A stretch of 64,000 bases of DNA from DATFVJ01 sp963820395 (GCA_963820395.1 CAWGAE010000015.1:558001-622000); one strand, 5' to 3'. Shown: positions 45,847 to 54,550, counted from the stretch's first letter. Notes: a model not told the origin generated them from the letters alone. Made by a program: numbers and translations.

Positions 45847-46141
45847 TTCGTTCATCGCTTGGCCGACGTTGCTCGTGCTCCCACCGGCAAAGCTCGGCAC
45901 TCGTGACATGGGGACCAGCAAGGCCGTCAGCTTCGTACAGAGCATCAAGCCGTGCGGAGACTTCCGTGCGACTCCACCCGTGGGCAAATCGCCAGGCCTC
46001 CAAGGCGAAGACCTCCGGAACGTTCTCGCGGATGACATCCACGATCCGGTCGGGTGTGAGTCCTTCCCGCATGCAGCGGAGCCGAAGATCCGATGCGTGT
46101 CGGGAGAGCTGGTGTCGTCGCTCGCGGCTCAGGGACGGCAT
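45161..46141 (-). CDS. XRE-type regulator with a DUF5919-like C-terminal domain
   Basis: 326 residues. Residues 40-110 hold an XRE-like helix-turn-helix (ALEAWRFAHGWSRTEVSARL ... CRWEHEQRRPSDERIEYLCRLYG). The C-terminal 200 residues (VKGAQDDISVFGLTRNFYAK ... VPVTLYVMDPRC ... CRVMLYGHGKRGTEGPIFVF) recall the PLD-like DUF5919 sensor domain of actinomycete regulators. In AICEs such a divergent gene usually controls excision, replication and transfer. Its start faces the small-gene operon across a 140-base region holding TTGACA on both strands, so auto- and cross-regulation are likely. Confidence 0.75.
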   Translation of the reverse strand: MPSLSRERRHQLSRHASDLRLRCMREGLTPDRIVDVIRENVPEVFALEAWRFAHGWSRTEVSARLDALYEADGLAGPHVTSAELCRWEHEQRRPSDERIEYLCRLYGTRPDRLGFGIDYSGTDINHLSQAGLSNLWPRTNPEVLEDLVARVKGAQDDISVFGLTRNFYAKDELLPLFESKAIDVPVTLYVMDPRCASRRDRYRLEPTEAAMEDPARYTREILRPLFAASQRVFPAAVPPAGLRIFTYNFPCSFAIEKIDNACRVMLYGHGKRGTEGPIFVFNYGTPYWDYFVSQIKWLERLSNDPREPWTSKGIVVRPLTQTDLAI

Positions 46142-46282
46142 GTTGACAGCCTATGGCAATGCTTATTGGCGTTCAACGTCAATGCCTCTGCCGTAGTGAC
46201 TCATTGTCCGGTCAATGCCGAGGCGGGGATTGTGAGGGATGTGGCCGACAAGAAGCGCCTCAACAAGCAGGAGGAAAGGATC

Positions 46283-46618
46283 ATGCGTCTGTTGATCGAC
46301 ACGAGCGGTGTCCAGTTCACCGTGGGTCAGGCCCCTCAGCCGAGGAACGACTACAAGGACAAGAACCGGCAAGCCACGACGCCGGACGGCCGTGAGATCT
46401 GGGTCGTCAAGCTCGGGGCGCAGGACGAGCGCAACCTGGAGGTGCTCTGGGTCGAGGTGGCTGGAGAACAGCCCAAGGTGACCACAGGGCAGCCCGTCCA
46501 GATTCGCGGCCTGGTCTTCGCGCCGTGGGTCGGACGCGACAACAAGATCCGCCGGTCGTTCCGCGCCGACGGCATCGAGCCGGTCAACGGCGCCAAGACG
46601 GTCTCGCACGCGGCCTGA
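46283..46618 (+). CDS. Conserved small AICE protein
   Basis: 111 residues, ATG with GAGGAAAGG upstream. Starts MRLLIDTSGVQFTVGQAPQP and contains EIWVVKLGAQDERNLEVLWV, then QPVQIRGLVFAPWVGRDNK. I recall this beta-rich protein type from many AICEs, where it is annotated as a hypothetical or as an activator of replication and excision. An OB-like fold is plausible. It is first gene of the plus-strand operon leading to rep. Confidence 0.7.
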   Translation: MRLLIDTSGVQFTVGQAPQPRNDYKDKNRQATTPDGREIWVVKLGAQDERNLEVLWVEVAGEQPKVTTGQPVQIRGLVFAPWVGRDNKIRRSFRADGIEPVNGAKTVSHAA

Positions 46619-46690
46619 GCCGAGCCTGACCATGCGCAGCCACAAGACCGCCGCCGTGCCGCACCAAGCGCGCAGCGTGATCCGGAGCGC

Positions 46691-46715
46691 GCATCCGCCC
46701 TCATCCCGTGATCAA
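46691..46715 (+). repeat. 25-base leader repeat, copy 1
   Basis: CATCCGCCCTCATCCCGTGA followed by TCAAG, identical to 47155-47179. Each copy lies 20-45 bases upstream of a small-gene start, so it may be a translational or regulatory element. Confidence 0.45.
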
Positions 46716-46732
46716 GAACAGGAGCAGCAACC

Positions 46733-47095
46733 ATGACCAGCACCACCACCGCCAAGGCCGCCAGCAACGGCGGCGACACCACCGCGCAGAAGCACGTGCC
46801 CGCGCAGCGTGAGCACGGCATCAACCGCCTCCGTGAGGAGGAGTGCTACCACCTGACCAACCTGATCGGTGACTGCCTCGGCGAAGCGGAGCACCTGGTC
46901 AGAAAGGTGCACAACAAGGCATACAGCCGGGTCATGGACTGCGACGGCAGTAAGGGCACCAAGCCCCTCGACCGGGACGACATCACCGCGACGCTGCAGG
47001 AAGCCTACGACTGCACGTCGCTGGCGCTCGCCTACCTGCTCAGCGTCAGCACTCACCTGCGGGACCACAACGACGAGGTAGAGCCCGTGTTCTGA
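46733..47095 (+). CDS. Small AICE protein, unknown
   Basis: 120 residues. The Thr/Ala-rich start is followed by an all-alpha body (LREEECYHLTNLIGDCLGEA, SRVMDCDGSKG, TSLALAYLLSVSTHLRDH). No family is recognised. It lies in the operon between two conserved AICE genes, with the 25-base repeat in its leader. Confidence 0.65.
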   Translation: MTSTTTAKAASNGGDTTAQKHVPAQREHGINRLREEECYHLTNLIGDCLGEAEHLVRKVHNKAYSRVMDCDGSKGTKPLDRDDITATLQEAYDCTSLALAYLLSVSTHLRDHNDEVEPVF

Positions 47096-47154
47096 CCCCC
47101 ATCCACCCCAGTGCCGGGCCTGGGGGACCGTCATCCCCCCGGCCCGGCCAGCCA

Positions 47155-47179
47155 CATCCGCCCTCATCCCGTGATCAAG
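47155..47179 (+). repeat. 25-base leader repeat, copy 2
   Basis: Identical to the copy at 46691. Confidence 0.45.
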
Positions 47180-47200
47180 CGACACAAGGAGGTGCGTGGC

Positions 47201-47425
47201 ATGTTCCACGCTATCAACGCCTGGCTGGCCCGCCAGGCCCGCCGCGCCCGCGACTACCGGCTGGCGCGCGACAACGCCATCGCGGCCGCCAACGGCTGGC
47301 AGGTCCAGCGCATCGCACCCGGCACCTACCAGTACCGCGACCCCCGCTTCGACGAGCGCCGTGCAGCGCAAGCCGCATCGGCCGAGCGGCAACCGGAGGC
47401 GGTGATGACCCAGTGGCCGCAATAA
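47201..47425 (+). CDS. Small basic AICE protein
   Basis: 74 residues from ATG 47201, placed by AAGGAGGTG upstream. Arg-rich N-terminal helix (WLARQARRARDYRLARDNAI), then GWQVQRIAPGTYQYRDPRFDE. It may bind nucleic acid; no family recognised. It overlaps the next gene by 13 bases. Confidence 0.65.
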   Translation: MFHAINAWLARQARRARDYRLARDNAIAAANGWQVQRIAPGTYQYRDPRFDERRAAQAASAERQPEAVMTQWPQ

Positions 47426-47601
47426 ACCACGAGCACAGGGTCATCTACCACGCCGCCGTCTGCCCCGACTGCGAGTCCGCCAACATCACCGAAACCGAAG
47501 TCGACACCGGCGACGGCATCACCGAAATCGCGCTGCTGTGCCTGGCCTGCGGCACCGCCTGGCCGGTCGCCTGCGTCGTCGACTGGGACGGCCGCCCATG
47601 A
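47413..47601 (+). CDS. Small zinc-ribbon-like protein
   Basis: 62 residues from GTG. CPDCESANITETEV and LCLACGTAW provide two CxxC knuckles, so it probably binds one zinc. It overlaps the genes on both sides (ATGA with the next), indicating coupled translation. Confidence 0.65.
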   Translation: MAAINHEHRVIYHAAVCPDCESANITETEVDTGDGITEIALLCLACGTAWPVACVVDWDGRP

Positions 47602-47885
47602 CCGCGCTCACCGGAACCATCTACCTGCTGCATTTCCATCAGCCCTACCGGCACGCCCGCCATTACGTCGGATGGACCGACAACCTCACCAACCGGCTCG
47701 CCGATCATCAGCACGGTAACGGCGCCCGGCTCATCGCGGTCATCCGGCACGCCGGAATCGGGTTCACCCTCGCGCGCACCTGCACCGGCGACCGGACCAA
47801 GGAACGCGCCATCAAACGAGCCGGTGGCTCGGTCCGCTACTGCCCCTTGTGCACCACGCATCCATGGACTGGGAGGTGGCGGTAA
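47598..47885 (+). CDS. GIY-YIG nuclease-fold protein
   Basis: 95 residues. GTIYLLHFHQP ... ARHYVGWTDNLTNRLADH matches the GIY-YIG core (YLL and YVGWT in place of GIY and YIG), with the Arg after the helix (LARTCTGDRTKERAIKR). Single-domain GIY-YIG proteins are common in AICEs; this one could nick DNA or guard against competing plasmids. The Glu ligand is likely in TKERAIK. Confidence 0.75.
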   Translation: MTALTGTIYLLHFHQPYRHARHYVGWTDNLTNRLADHQHGNGARLIAVIRHAGIGFTLARTCTGDRTKERAIKRAGGSVRYCPLCTTHPWTGRWR

Positions 47886-48100
47886 TGCCGCGCCGTAACC
47901 GCAATGCCCACGTCATGACCATCGACCCTGACGAACTGGCCACCGGAATCCGGGAACTGGCCAGCGAACTCATGGCCACGGCACGGCACCGGCCGGTGCG
48001 CGCTGGCTGCCGGGCCAACCCGGCCGCCGACGGCGGCTACTGCCTGTGGTGCAAGGGCCAGCTCATCCAATCCGCCCGCAACAACGCCACGAGGCGGTGA
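47885..48100 (+). CDS. Small AICE protein with CxxC
   Basis: 71 residues; its ATG shares a base with the preceding stop (TAATG). MPRRNRNAHVMTIDPDELAT, then a helix, then GYCLWCKGQL. Function unknown. It is coupled to the nuclease-fold gene. Confidence 0.6.
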   Translation: MPRRNRNAHVMTIDPDELATGIRELASELMATARHRPVRAGCRANPAADGGYCLWCKGQLIQSARNNATRR

Positions 48101-48106
48101 ACGCTC

Positions 48107-48751
48107 ATGCCGAACAACTACAGCCGTAACCAGCGGAACAACCCCTACATCATCGACGGCGTCGCGGGCCGGTTCCACCACACCGCCGCCGGTGCCCTGT
48201 GGCGCTGGCGCACCGAACTGGCCATCATCAGCGCCGCAGCGGCCGGTGCGGCGTGGCTGTCGCACTACCTCACCGCAACCGGGCTCGTGATCGGCGCGCT
48301 CACCGTAACCGCGGCCGTGATCGGGCTGCCCTGGACACGCCGGTTCGTGCTGGCCCGCGCCTGGTGCGTGATCAGCCGCCACCGGCTGCAGCGGCTGTGC
48401 TTCGAGACACGGCTGCACACCCGCTCCGGGCGGCTGCCGCTCATCCTGCGGATCCACCCCACCAAAGTCGGCGAACGCGCGCACATCTGGTGCCGCGCCG
48501 GAATCTGCCTCGAAGACTTCGAGGCCCACAAAGGCGAAATCCGGGCGGCCTGCTACGCCCGCGACGCCCGCGTCACCCGCAACATGCGCTGGTCCCAGCT
48601 CGTCACCATCGACATCATCCGCCACGACCCGCTGAGCGCCGACCAGCGAGTGCCATCCCAGATCACCAAAACACCGGCAGGGCCATCTCCGGCATCTGAG
48701 CCGGTTCCCGCCACCGCGCACACCACCGGGCCGGAAAGCGACCCGGCATGA
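48107..48751 (+). CDS. Membrane spread-like protein of the AICE
   Basis: 214 residues. Two membrane helices (AIISAAAAGAAWLSHYL and VIGALTVTAAVIGLPW) are followed by a cytoplasmic part (RIHPTKVGERAHIWCRAGIC ... EDFEAHKGEIRAACYARDAR). This is the layout of the membrane component that accompanies FtsK-like translocases in AICEs (Spd/TraS type). It would anchor the pump at 49056 during mycelial spread of DNA. Confidence 0.7.
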   Translation: MPNNYSRNQRNNPYIIDGVAGRFHHTAAGALWRWRTELAIISAAAAGAAWLSHYLTATGLVIGALTVTAAVIGLPWTRRFVLARAWCVISRHRLQRLCFETRLHTRSGRLPLILRIHPTKVGERAHIWCRAGICLEDFEAHKGEIRAACYARDARVTRNMRWSQLVTIDIIRHDPLSADQRVPSQITKTPAGPSPASEPVPATAHTTGPESDPA

Positions 48752-48960
48752 CCCCGCCACCCTCACCGGTGGCCGGTCACCAGCCACAACCTGGCTGCCT
48801 GGACTGGCAGCGCGCAACAGTGGCCAGCCCGGCCCCGTGCGTGCTGTGCGGCAAGCCCGCACTCCTGCGCTCCCCAGGCAAAGGCGTTCCGTGCCACAAA
48901 ACCTGCGCCGAAGCATGGCAGACCAGCCGCGCACAACAGCACAGCAACCAGGCCGCCTAA
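48748..48960 (+). CDS. Small zinc-finger protein
   Basis: 70 residues, overlapping the preceding gene by ATGA. CVLCGKPALLRSPGKGVPCHKTC gives Cys-x2-Cys plus Cys/His ligands for one zinc. Such proteins often stand before the translocase gene in AICEs. Confidence 0.65.
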   Translation: MTPPPSPVAGHQPQPGCLDWQRATVASPAPCVLCGKPALLRSPGKGVPCHKTCAEAWQTSRAQQHSNQAA

Positions 48961-49055
48961 CCGGCCGCAACCAAGCACAGGGACGGGGTCCCGGAAAACG
49001 GCACACCGGGACCCTGTCCCCTCCCCGCCCACACCCTTGAAAGGAGGTGTCAGGC

Positions 49056-49856
49056 ATGACCGCAACCGGAGTGTTCCCGCTGTCCATGTTCGACCCGGTC
49101 CACCTGGGCATCGACGAAAACGGCGAACACGTCCACGTCGACCTGGCCGAACGCAACATGCTGCTGGGCGGCGAACCCGGCGGCGGGAAATCCAACGCGC
49201 TCAACCTCATCGTCGCGCACGGCGCGCTGTCGGCCGACGGCAGGCTCGTCCTGGTCGACGGCAAGCAGGTCGAGCTGGGCCAATGGCGGCACTGCGCCGA
49301 GATCTTCGTCGGCCCCAGCATCAGCCACGCCATCGAAACATTTCAGCAGCTGCAGGACATCATGAACGGCCGCTACGACACGCTGCTGGCCGAAGGACGG
49401 CGCAAGATAACCCGCCACACCGGCGAACCGGTCTACCTGGTGGTCATCGACGAGTACGCCTACTTCTCGGCCACCGTCGGCGACCGCAAGCAGCAGGGCG
49501 AATTCGCCGCCCTGGCCCGCGATCTGGTCGCCCGTGGCCGCGCGGCCGGGGTGATCGTCATTCTGGCGACCCAGCGGCCCAGCCATCAGGTGATCGACCC
49601 GTCCATGCGGGACCTGTTCGGCTACCGGTGGGCGTTCCGCTGCACCACCGACAGCTCCAGTGACGTGGTGCTCGGCAACGGCTGGGCCAACGAGGGCTAC
49701 ACCGCCGCCGAGATCGACCCGCTCGCCCGCGGCGTCGGCTGGCTGCTGTCCGAAAGCGGCATCCCCAAGCGGATCAAAGCCGCCTACCTGTCCGACGACG
49801 ACATCCGCGACCTCGCCCGCCACGCCGCGCAGCTGCGCGCACAGGCGGCCGGATGA
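49056..49856 (+). CDS. FtsK/SpoIIIE-like DNA translocase (Tra)
   Basis: 266 residues from ATG 49056, set by AAAGGAGGTG upstream. Motor domain only: Walker A GGEPGGGKSNALNL, Walker B VYLVVIDEYAYF, then RAAGVIVILATQRPSHQVID and the arginine-finger region FRCTTDSSSDVVLG. It would pump double-stranded DNA between hyphae as a hexamer, with the membrane protein at 48107 as anchor. It overlaps rep by ATGA. The short length is typical for this AICE type. Confidence 0.88.
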   Translation: MTATGVFPLSMFDPVHLGIDENGEHVHVDLAERNMLLGGEPGGGKSNALNLIVAHGALSADGRLVLVDGKQVELGQWRHCAEIFVGPSISHAIETFQQLQDIMNGRYDTLLAEGRRKITRHTGEPVYLVVIDEYAYFSATVGDRKQQGEFAALARDLVARGRAAGVIVILATQRPSHQVIDPSMRDLFGYRWAFRCTTDSSSDVVLGNGWANEGYTAAEIDPLARGVGWLLSESGIPKRIKAAYLSDDDIRDLARHAAQLRAQAAG

Positions 49857-51373
49857 CCGCTGCCGCCGCGACGATCCCCCTCAGCCCCGGGCTGCCCGGC
49901 GCGGGCCCGGGGCTGGGGGAGACCGCCGACGACAGGCTGCAGCAGATCCGGCGCGACAACCTGGACCGGTGGGAGGACCAGCGGCGCATGGAACTGGTCG
50001 AGCGGGCCAGCCGCAGCGACTTCGGCCGGTGGGAACGCCAGCTCGCCAACACCGGCTACTGCCAGCAGCCGATCCGGCTGCGCGGCCAGATCCGGGCCGT
50101 CGACCTGGCCACCGGCGACACCGGCGTGATGTATGACACCGCCAGCGAGCCCGATGGGGTGCTGCTGACCGCGTGCGGCAACCGCCGCGAGCACGTCTGC
50201 CCGCCCTGCTCGCAGGTCTATAAGCGGGACGCCCGCCAGCTCGTCAAGGCGGGCCTGGCCGGGGGCAAAGGCATCCCCGAGACGATTGCAGCGCATCCGT
50301 GCGTGTTCGCTACCCTGACCGCGCCCTCGTTCGGTCCCGTGCACACTCAGCGATCCGCGAAAGGCCGGGCGCTGCCCTGCCGAGCGCGCCGCGATCGTAA
50401 TGAACGGCGTTGCCCGCACGGCCGCGACATCTCCTGCCCGCACCGCCACCCCGACGTCGACCCGCGGCTCGGCCGCCCGCTGTGCCCGGACTGCTACGAC
50501 TACACCGCCGCCGTGCTGTTCAACGCCAACGCCGCCGAGCTGTGGCGCCGGTTCACCACCTACCTGCCCCGCCGCCTCGCCGCGCTCGCGGGCGTCACCG
50601 CCGTCCAGCTCCGTCGCGAGATACGGATCCGCTACGTCAAGGTGGCCGAATACCAGGCCCGCGGCGTCGTCCACTTCCACGCCGTCATCCGCCTCGACGC
50701 CCCCGGCGACAGCTACCAACCGCCCCCCAGCCACTACACCACTGGCCTGCTCTCGGACGCCATCAACCACGCCGCCGCGGCCGCTTACGTCGCGGCCGAC
50801 CGTGACAGCGACTCCCGCGGCACGGTGCTGCTGCGCTTCGGCACCCAGACCGACACCCGGCCCATCCACCACGGCCCCGACGGGCCGCTCACCGCCCAGG
50901 CCGTCGCCAACTACATCGGCAAATACGCCACCAAAAGCCTTGACGCGCCCGGCCTGCCCACCCGGCCGATCCGCAGCATCGCCGACATCCGCCACCTGAC
51001 CTGTAGCCGCCACTACCAGCAGATGATCAGCACCGCCTGGCGGCTCGGCGGCACGCTCCCGGACGGTGGCCAGCGGCTGCGAAGGTGGGCGCACATGCTC
51101 GGCTACGGCGGCCACTACCTGACCAAATCCCGCCGCTACTCCGTTACTTTCGGCCAGCTCCGCGCCGCCCGCACCGCACACCGCCGCGCACAACGCCACC
51201 CCGACGGCGAAACCGACCCCTGGGGCCGCCAGCTAGACGAGACCGTCGTCCTGGTCCTCGCCGACTGGCACTACGCCGGAACCGGTCACCACACCCTCGG
51301 GGACCAGCAACTCGCGCTGTCGGCCGCCGCACGCGCCCGTGAACACCACAGCTGGGCCACCGACGCAGCCTGA
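49853..51373 (+). CDS. RepSA-like rolling-circle replication initiator
   Basis: 506 residues. The N-terminal half has Cys-rich metal-binding sequence (EHVCPPCSQVYKRDAR ... CPHGRDISCPHRHP ... CPDCYDY). The HUH nuclease motif is GVVHFHAVIRLDAPG and the Tyr lies in YIGKYATKSLDAPG. The C-terminus has WAHMLGYGGHYLTKSRRYS. It nicks the element's origin and starts single-strand synthesis after excision. The origin is not identified. The homolog in element 1 lacks the first half. Confidence 0.88.
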   Translation: MTAAAATIPLSPGLPGAGPGLGETADDRLQQIRRDNLDRWEDQRRMELVERASRSDFGRWERQLANTGYCQQPIRLRGQIRAVDLATGDTGVMYDTASEPDGVLLTACGNRREHVCPPCSQVYKRDARQLVKAGLAGGKGIPETIAAHPCVFATLTAPSFGPVHTQRSAKGRALPCRARRDRNERRCPHGRDISCPHRHPDVDPRLGRPLCPDCYDYTAAVLFNANAAELWRRFTTYLPRRLAALAGVTAVQLRREIRIRYVKVAEYQARGVVHFHAVIRLDAPGDSYQPPPSHYTTGLLSDAINHAAAAAYVAADRDSDSRGTVLLRFGTQTDTRPIHHGPDGPLTAQAVANYIGKYATKSLDAPGLPTRPIRSIADIRHLTCSRHYQQMISTAWRLGGTLPDGGQRLRRWAHMLGYGGHYLTKSRRYSVTFGQLRAARTAHRRAQRHPDGETDPWGRQLDETVVLVLADWHYAGTGHHTLGDQQLALSAAARAREHHSWATDAA

Positions 51374-51410
51374 TTTCCTAACCACCGACCGGAGGAGGAG
51401 CGATGCACAC

Positions 51411-51595
51411 ATGAAATCTATTCACGACCAGCTATGGACCGCCGAGGAAACAGCGCTTTATCTTCGAATTCCCAAGGCCACTCTTTACCAGTGGCGCTAT
51501 CTCGGCATTGGTCCGAGAGCGGGCCGCGTAGGCCGTCACCTTCGCTATGACCCTGAGGACGTTAAAGTTTGGTTCCGCCAGCAGCAGGCAGCCGC
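51411..51595 (+). CDS. Excisionase of element 2
   Basis: About 62 residues, stop overlapping the integrase start (ATGA, to 51599). Winged-helix excisionase: LWTAEETALYLRIPKATLY, QWRYLGIGPRAGRVGRHLRYD, VKVWFRQQ. GGAGGAGGAG lies upstream of the start. Confidence 0.85.
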
Positions 51596-51937
51596 ATGAG
51601 CGTGTACGACCGCTGGCACAAGAGTCACCCTCGGGAAAGCGACACGGTCTGCAAGGAACACAACACGGGGAAAACCCGCCTCTACCCAACCGTTGAACAT
51701 CTGCAAGGCGACCGCTGGCAAGTCCGGTGGCGAGACGAAAACGGGAATCAGTGCAAACGCAACTTCCCGAAGAAGAAGGGCATCAATCCTGAGACCTGCG
51801 CAGAAGCCTTTGACGCCCAGAGAACCGCCGATGAATCCCGTGGTGAGTGGATCGATCCGCGTATCGGCAGGACTCCTTTCCGCGACTACGCGCCGGTCTG
51901 GATGAAATCGCGCTTGCACAAAACAGGCACCGTAGAC
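51596..51937 (+). pseudogene. Integrase of element 2, N-terminal part
   Basis: ATG overlaps the excisionase stop. 114 codons: YPTVEHLQGDRWQVRWRDE ... RNFPKKKGINPETCAEAF ... RDYAPVWMKSRLHKTGTVD. This is the arm-binding domain and the beginning of the core-binding domain. The frame is cut by the IS66 element at 51938 and continues at 53648. Confidence 0.88.
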
Positions 51938-53639
51938 GTAGCTATTCAGCAAGCGTTGGCGGCTTGATGTGACGGGTCGGGGTGGTGCTGGCTTATCCGG
52001 CGGGTTCGAGGCCGGGGGGTAGCCAGGCGTGCCCGTGGAACAGGTCGCGGAGGGCAGCGAGTTTGCTGATGCCCCATTTCGCGGCGGTGGACAGGTATGA
52101 CTGGACGAGCGCGAAGTCGGCGAGCCCTTGCAGGGTCCGCCAGCATCCTCCGGAGCTGCGCTGCTGGACCTTGACCGGCCGGATTGTCCGCTCGGCCTCG
52201 TTATTGGAGAAGATGTCCAGGTCAGGGTGGGTGGCGAACCGGAGGATGAGGTCCTCGAAGCCGAGGAACCGGCGGGCGATCCGGCGGGCGTCTTTCGCGG
52301 TCGTGGTGCGGCGGTAGAGGTTAGCGGCGAGGCCGGCGGCGGCGAGTTCCCGGTAGCGGGTGACCAGGTCGTCCAGAACCGCGGCGTCCAGGGCGGACTG
52401 CCCGGCCTGGCGGGCGGCCGAGGCGGCGTCGCGGGCCTCGATCAGCAGGCCCGCCATCCGCGAAGCCCATTCCTGCTTGCCCGGCTCGAAGTCGTACAGG
52501 CCTTTCAGGTCGCGCAGCAGGTGAACCCCGCACCAGGCATGGAGCGCATCGGTCAGGTGCCCGTACCCGGCGTAGCCGTCCCGCACGATCACGCCCCGGT
52601 AGCCGGGCAGCACGCCGCCGGCGTCGATCGCCTCCGCTGACCGGTCCCCGGTGTGCATGCAGGTCAGGTAGCGGGTGCAGGCCAGGTGCACGTACCGCGT
52701 GCCGCCGGTGGCGCGGGCGGGCGTCTCGTCAGCGTGCACTGCCGGGGCTGTCTTCAGCAGCTCCCGGACCTGGTTCATGAACCCGCTCGCTTCTACCAGT
52801 GCGGCGGCACGGCCGCGGATCCCGGCCATCCACCCGGTGGACACGGCGATCCCTGCGAGCTGGCACAAAAGCAGCGTCGCCCGGTAAACCGGGATGTGGT
52901 GGCCAGCGGTCAGGTTCGCGGCCTGCGCGCAGGTCTCCGGCCCGAAGCTGGCCCGCGCCCGCACGTGCGCTGGCAGCTCGCCCTCGGTCACCGTCCCGCA
53001 CCCGCCGCACTCCTTCGCCTGCGCCACGTACTCGGTGACCCTCGGCTCAGGCGCCGGGACGATATCGGTGACCTGATGACGGCGCTGCGCCGTCACCGGC
53101 GCCCCGGCCAGGCCCGCGCCGCACCCGCAGCACGCGGCCGGCGGGCAGAAGACCGTCTCATCAGGGTCATCGACGAGGTTCATCGTCGTCCCCGGTTCGC
53201 CCGGCTGCTTGCCCGGCCGCCGTTTCCCCCGCTCCCGCAAAGACCGGTCCGCGTCCTTCTTCTTATAAGGGCTGTCGGACGACGGTGGCCGCGACGACGT
53301 GGACGAATCCCTGCGGGACTGACGCTCAAGATCTTCCACCCGTGCTGACAGGCGCCCGGCCTGCGCGGTCAGCTCGCTGATCAGCCTGTACGCCTCAGTC
53401 AGCCGGGCCGCCAGCTCGGCAGCCGGCAGGGCTGACAGCTCCTCTGCGGAAGGAACACCGGGCACATCGGGCACACCTGGCAATAGTCACCATCCCGGCC
53501 CGCCAGTCAACAACCCGCCCCGGCGCGCCGCCAACCCCATCCGCGCCGCACCCAGCCCGCGAAACCCCAGCAGCTCCGCAGCCAGCAAGGTCAGCCCAGA
53601 CACCGAACGCTAAACCGCTGACGCTTGCTGAATAGCTAC
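51938..53639. mobile_element. IS66-family element inserted in the integrase
   Basis: 1702 bp. Ends are 19-bp inverted repeats GTAGCTATTCAGCAAGCGT; the 8-bp duplication CCGTAGAC is at 51930-51937 and 53640-53647. Removing it rejoins the integrase in frame. The ends resemble those of the element at 12821 (GTAGCT-TTCAGC), so the two are related. Confidence 0.92.
51993..53483 (-). CDS. IS66-family transposase
   Basis: 496 residues and uninterrupted. Coiled coil at the N-terminus, then RDSSTSSRPPSSDSPYKKKD, the zinc-ribbon-like CCGCGAGLAG ... CGGCGTVTEGE, and the DDE core VHADETPARATGGTRYVH, GVIVRDGYAGYGHL, HAWCGVHLLRDLKGLYD and NEAERTIRPVKVQQRSSGG. It is closely related in layout to the broken enzyme at 12844 and is a plausible source of transposition activity for that copy. 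Confidence 0.92.
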   Translation of the reverse strand: MPGVPDVPGVPSAEELSALPAAELAARLTEAYRLISELTAQAGRLSARVEDLERQSRRDSSTSSRPPSSDSPYKKKDADRSLRERGKRRPGKQPGEPGTTMNLVDDPDETVFCPPAACCGCGAGLAGAPVTAQRRHQVTDIVPAPEPRVTEYVAQAKECGGCGTVTEGELPAHVRARASFGPETCAQAANLTAGHHIPVYRATLLLCQLAGIAVSTGWMAGIRGRAAALVEASGFMNQVRELLKTAPAVHADETPARATGGTRYVHLACTRYLTCMHTGDRSAEAIDAGGVLPGYRGVIVRDGYAGYGHLTDALHAWCGVHLLRDLKGLYDFEPGKQEWASRMAGLLIEARDAASAARQAGQSALDAAVLDDLVTRYRELAAAGLAANLYRRTTTAKDARRIARRFLGFEDLILRFATHPDLDIFSNNEAERTIRPVKVQQRSSGGCWRTLQGLADFALVQSYLSTAAKWGISKLAALRDLFHGHAWLPPGLEPAG

Positions 53640-53647
53640 CCGTAGAC

Positions 53648-54550
53648 ACCTACGAAGGGCATCTCACAAACCACATCACACCTGTATTCGGTAACTGTGG
53701 GTTGGCCGCTATCAGGCCAACCATGGTGCAGCAATGGATCAAAGACCTTCAAGGTGTCAAAGGACTCGCCCCGAGAACGATCGAAACAATCTACGTTATC
53801 TTCGCCAGCATTATGCGCGGTTCTGTCCGCGATGGCTATATACGAAAGACACCATGCGCAGACATCCGGCTGCCCGAAATTACCAAGACACTCGTGCGGC
53901 TGCTGACTCCCGGCCAGGTGCTCGCACTCGCTGACGCCATGCCACGGCGCTACGGACTGCTTGTGGTTCTGGGCGCGGCTGCCGGGCTTCGTCAAGGCGA
54001 AGCATTCGGCCTGGCGCTCGACCGCATTGACGCAGCGGCTGGAATGATCACCGTTGATCAGCAGGTGATCATCGTAGACCGTCGGCCTGTGCTCGCCCCT
54101 CCGAAGACCTCCGCGTCACTACGCGACGTGCCCATGCCTCGTTTCTTGCTCAATGTCGTTGCTGAGCACGCAGATCGGTTCGCGCTTGGCCGTAACGAGG
54201 TTCTGTGTCGTACCCCGAGGGGAACCCTCCTGCGCCGCGACTACTACAACCGCGAGATCTGGAAGCCTGCCATAGCCGCCACCGGGCTCCCAGCAGACAC
54301 AACCTTTCATGACTTGAGACACACCTTTGCCAGTACCGCGCTTGCCGAAGGCGTACCCATCTCCGAGGTTTCCCGCTGGCTCGGCCATAAGTCGATCACG
54401 ACCACGGTTGACCTCTATGGCCACCTGGTGCCCGAAGCTAGCGGACGTGCCCGCGACGCGCTCGACAAGGCATTCCGCTCCGCGCTAGATGTGCCCGGAA
54501 AGTGCCCCGATCGTCCATGTGTTTCGTTATTGCGCAGGTCACAAGCGTAG
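53648..54550 (+). pseudogene. Integrase of element 2, C-terminal part
   Basis: Continues after the IS with TYEGHLTNHITPVFGNCGLA. The catalytic domain is complete: Arg in AAGLRQGEAFGLAL, Lys-like PPKTSASLRDVPM, HxxR in FHDLRHTFAS, the Tyr in TTTVDLYGHL. Its stop codon touches the 3' end of rnpB. Without the N-terminal domains it should not recombine normally. Confidence 0.88.

Noticed and set aside
51339..51410. A longer excisionase starting at 51339
   Set aside because: The added residues overlap the end of rep and are not part of the winged-helix family. The ribosome site fits the ATG at 51411.
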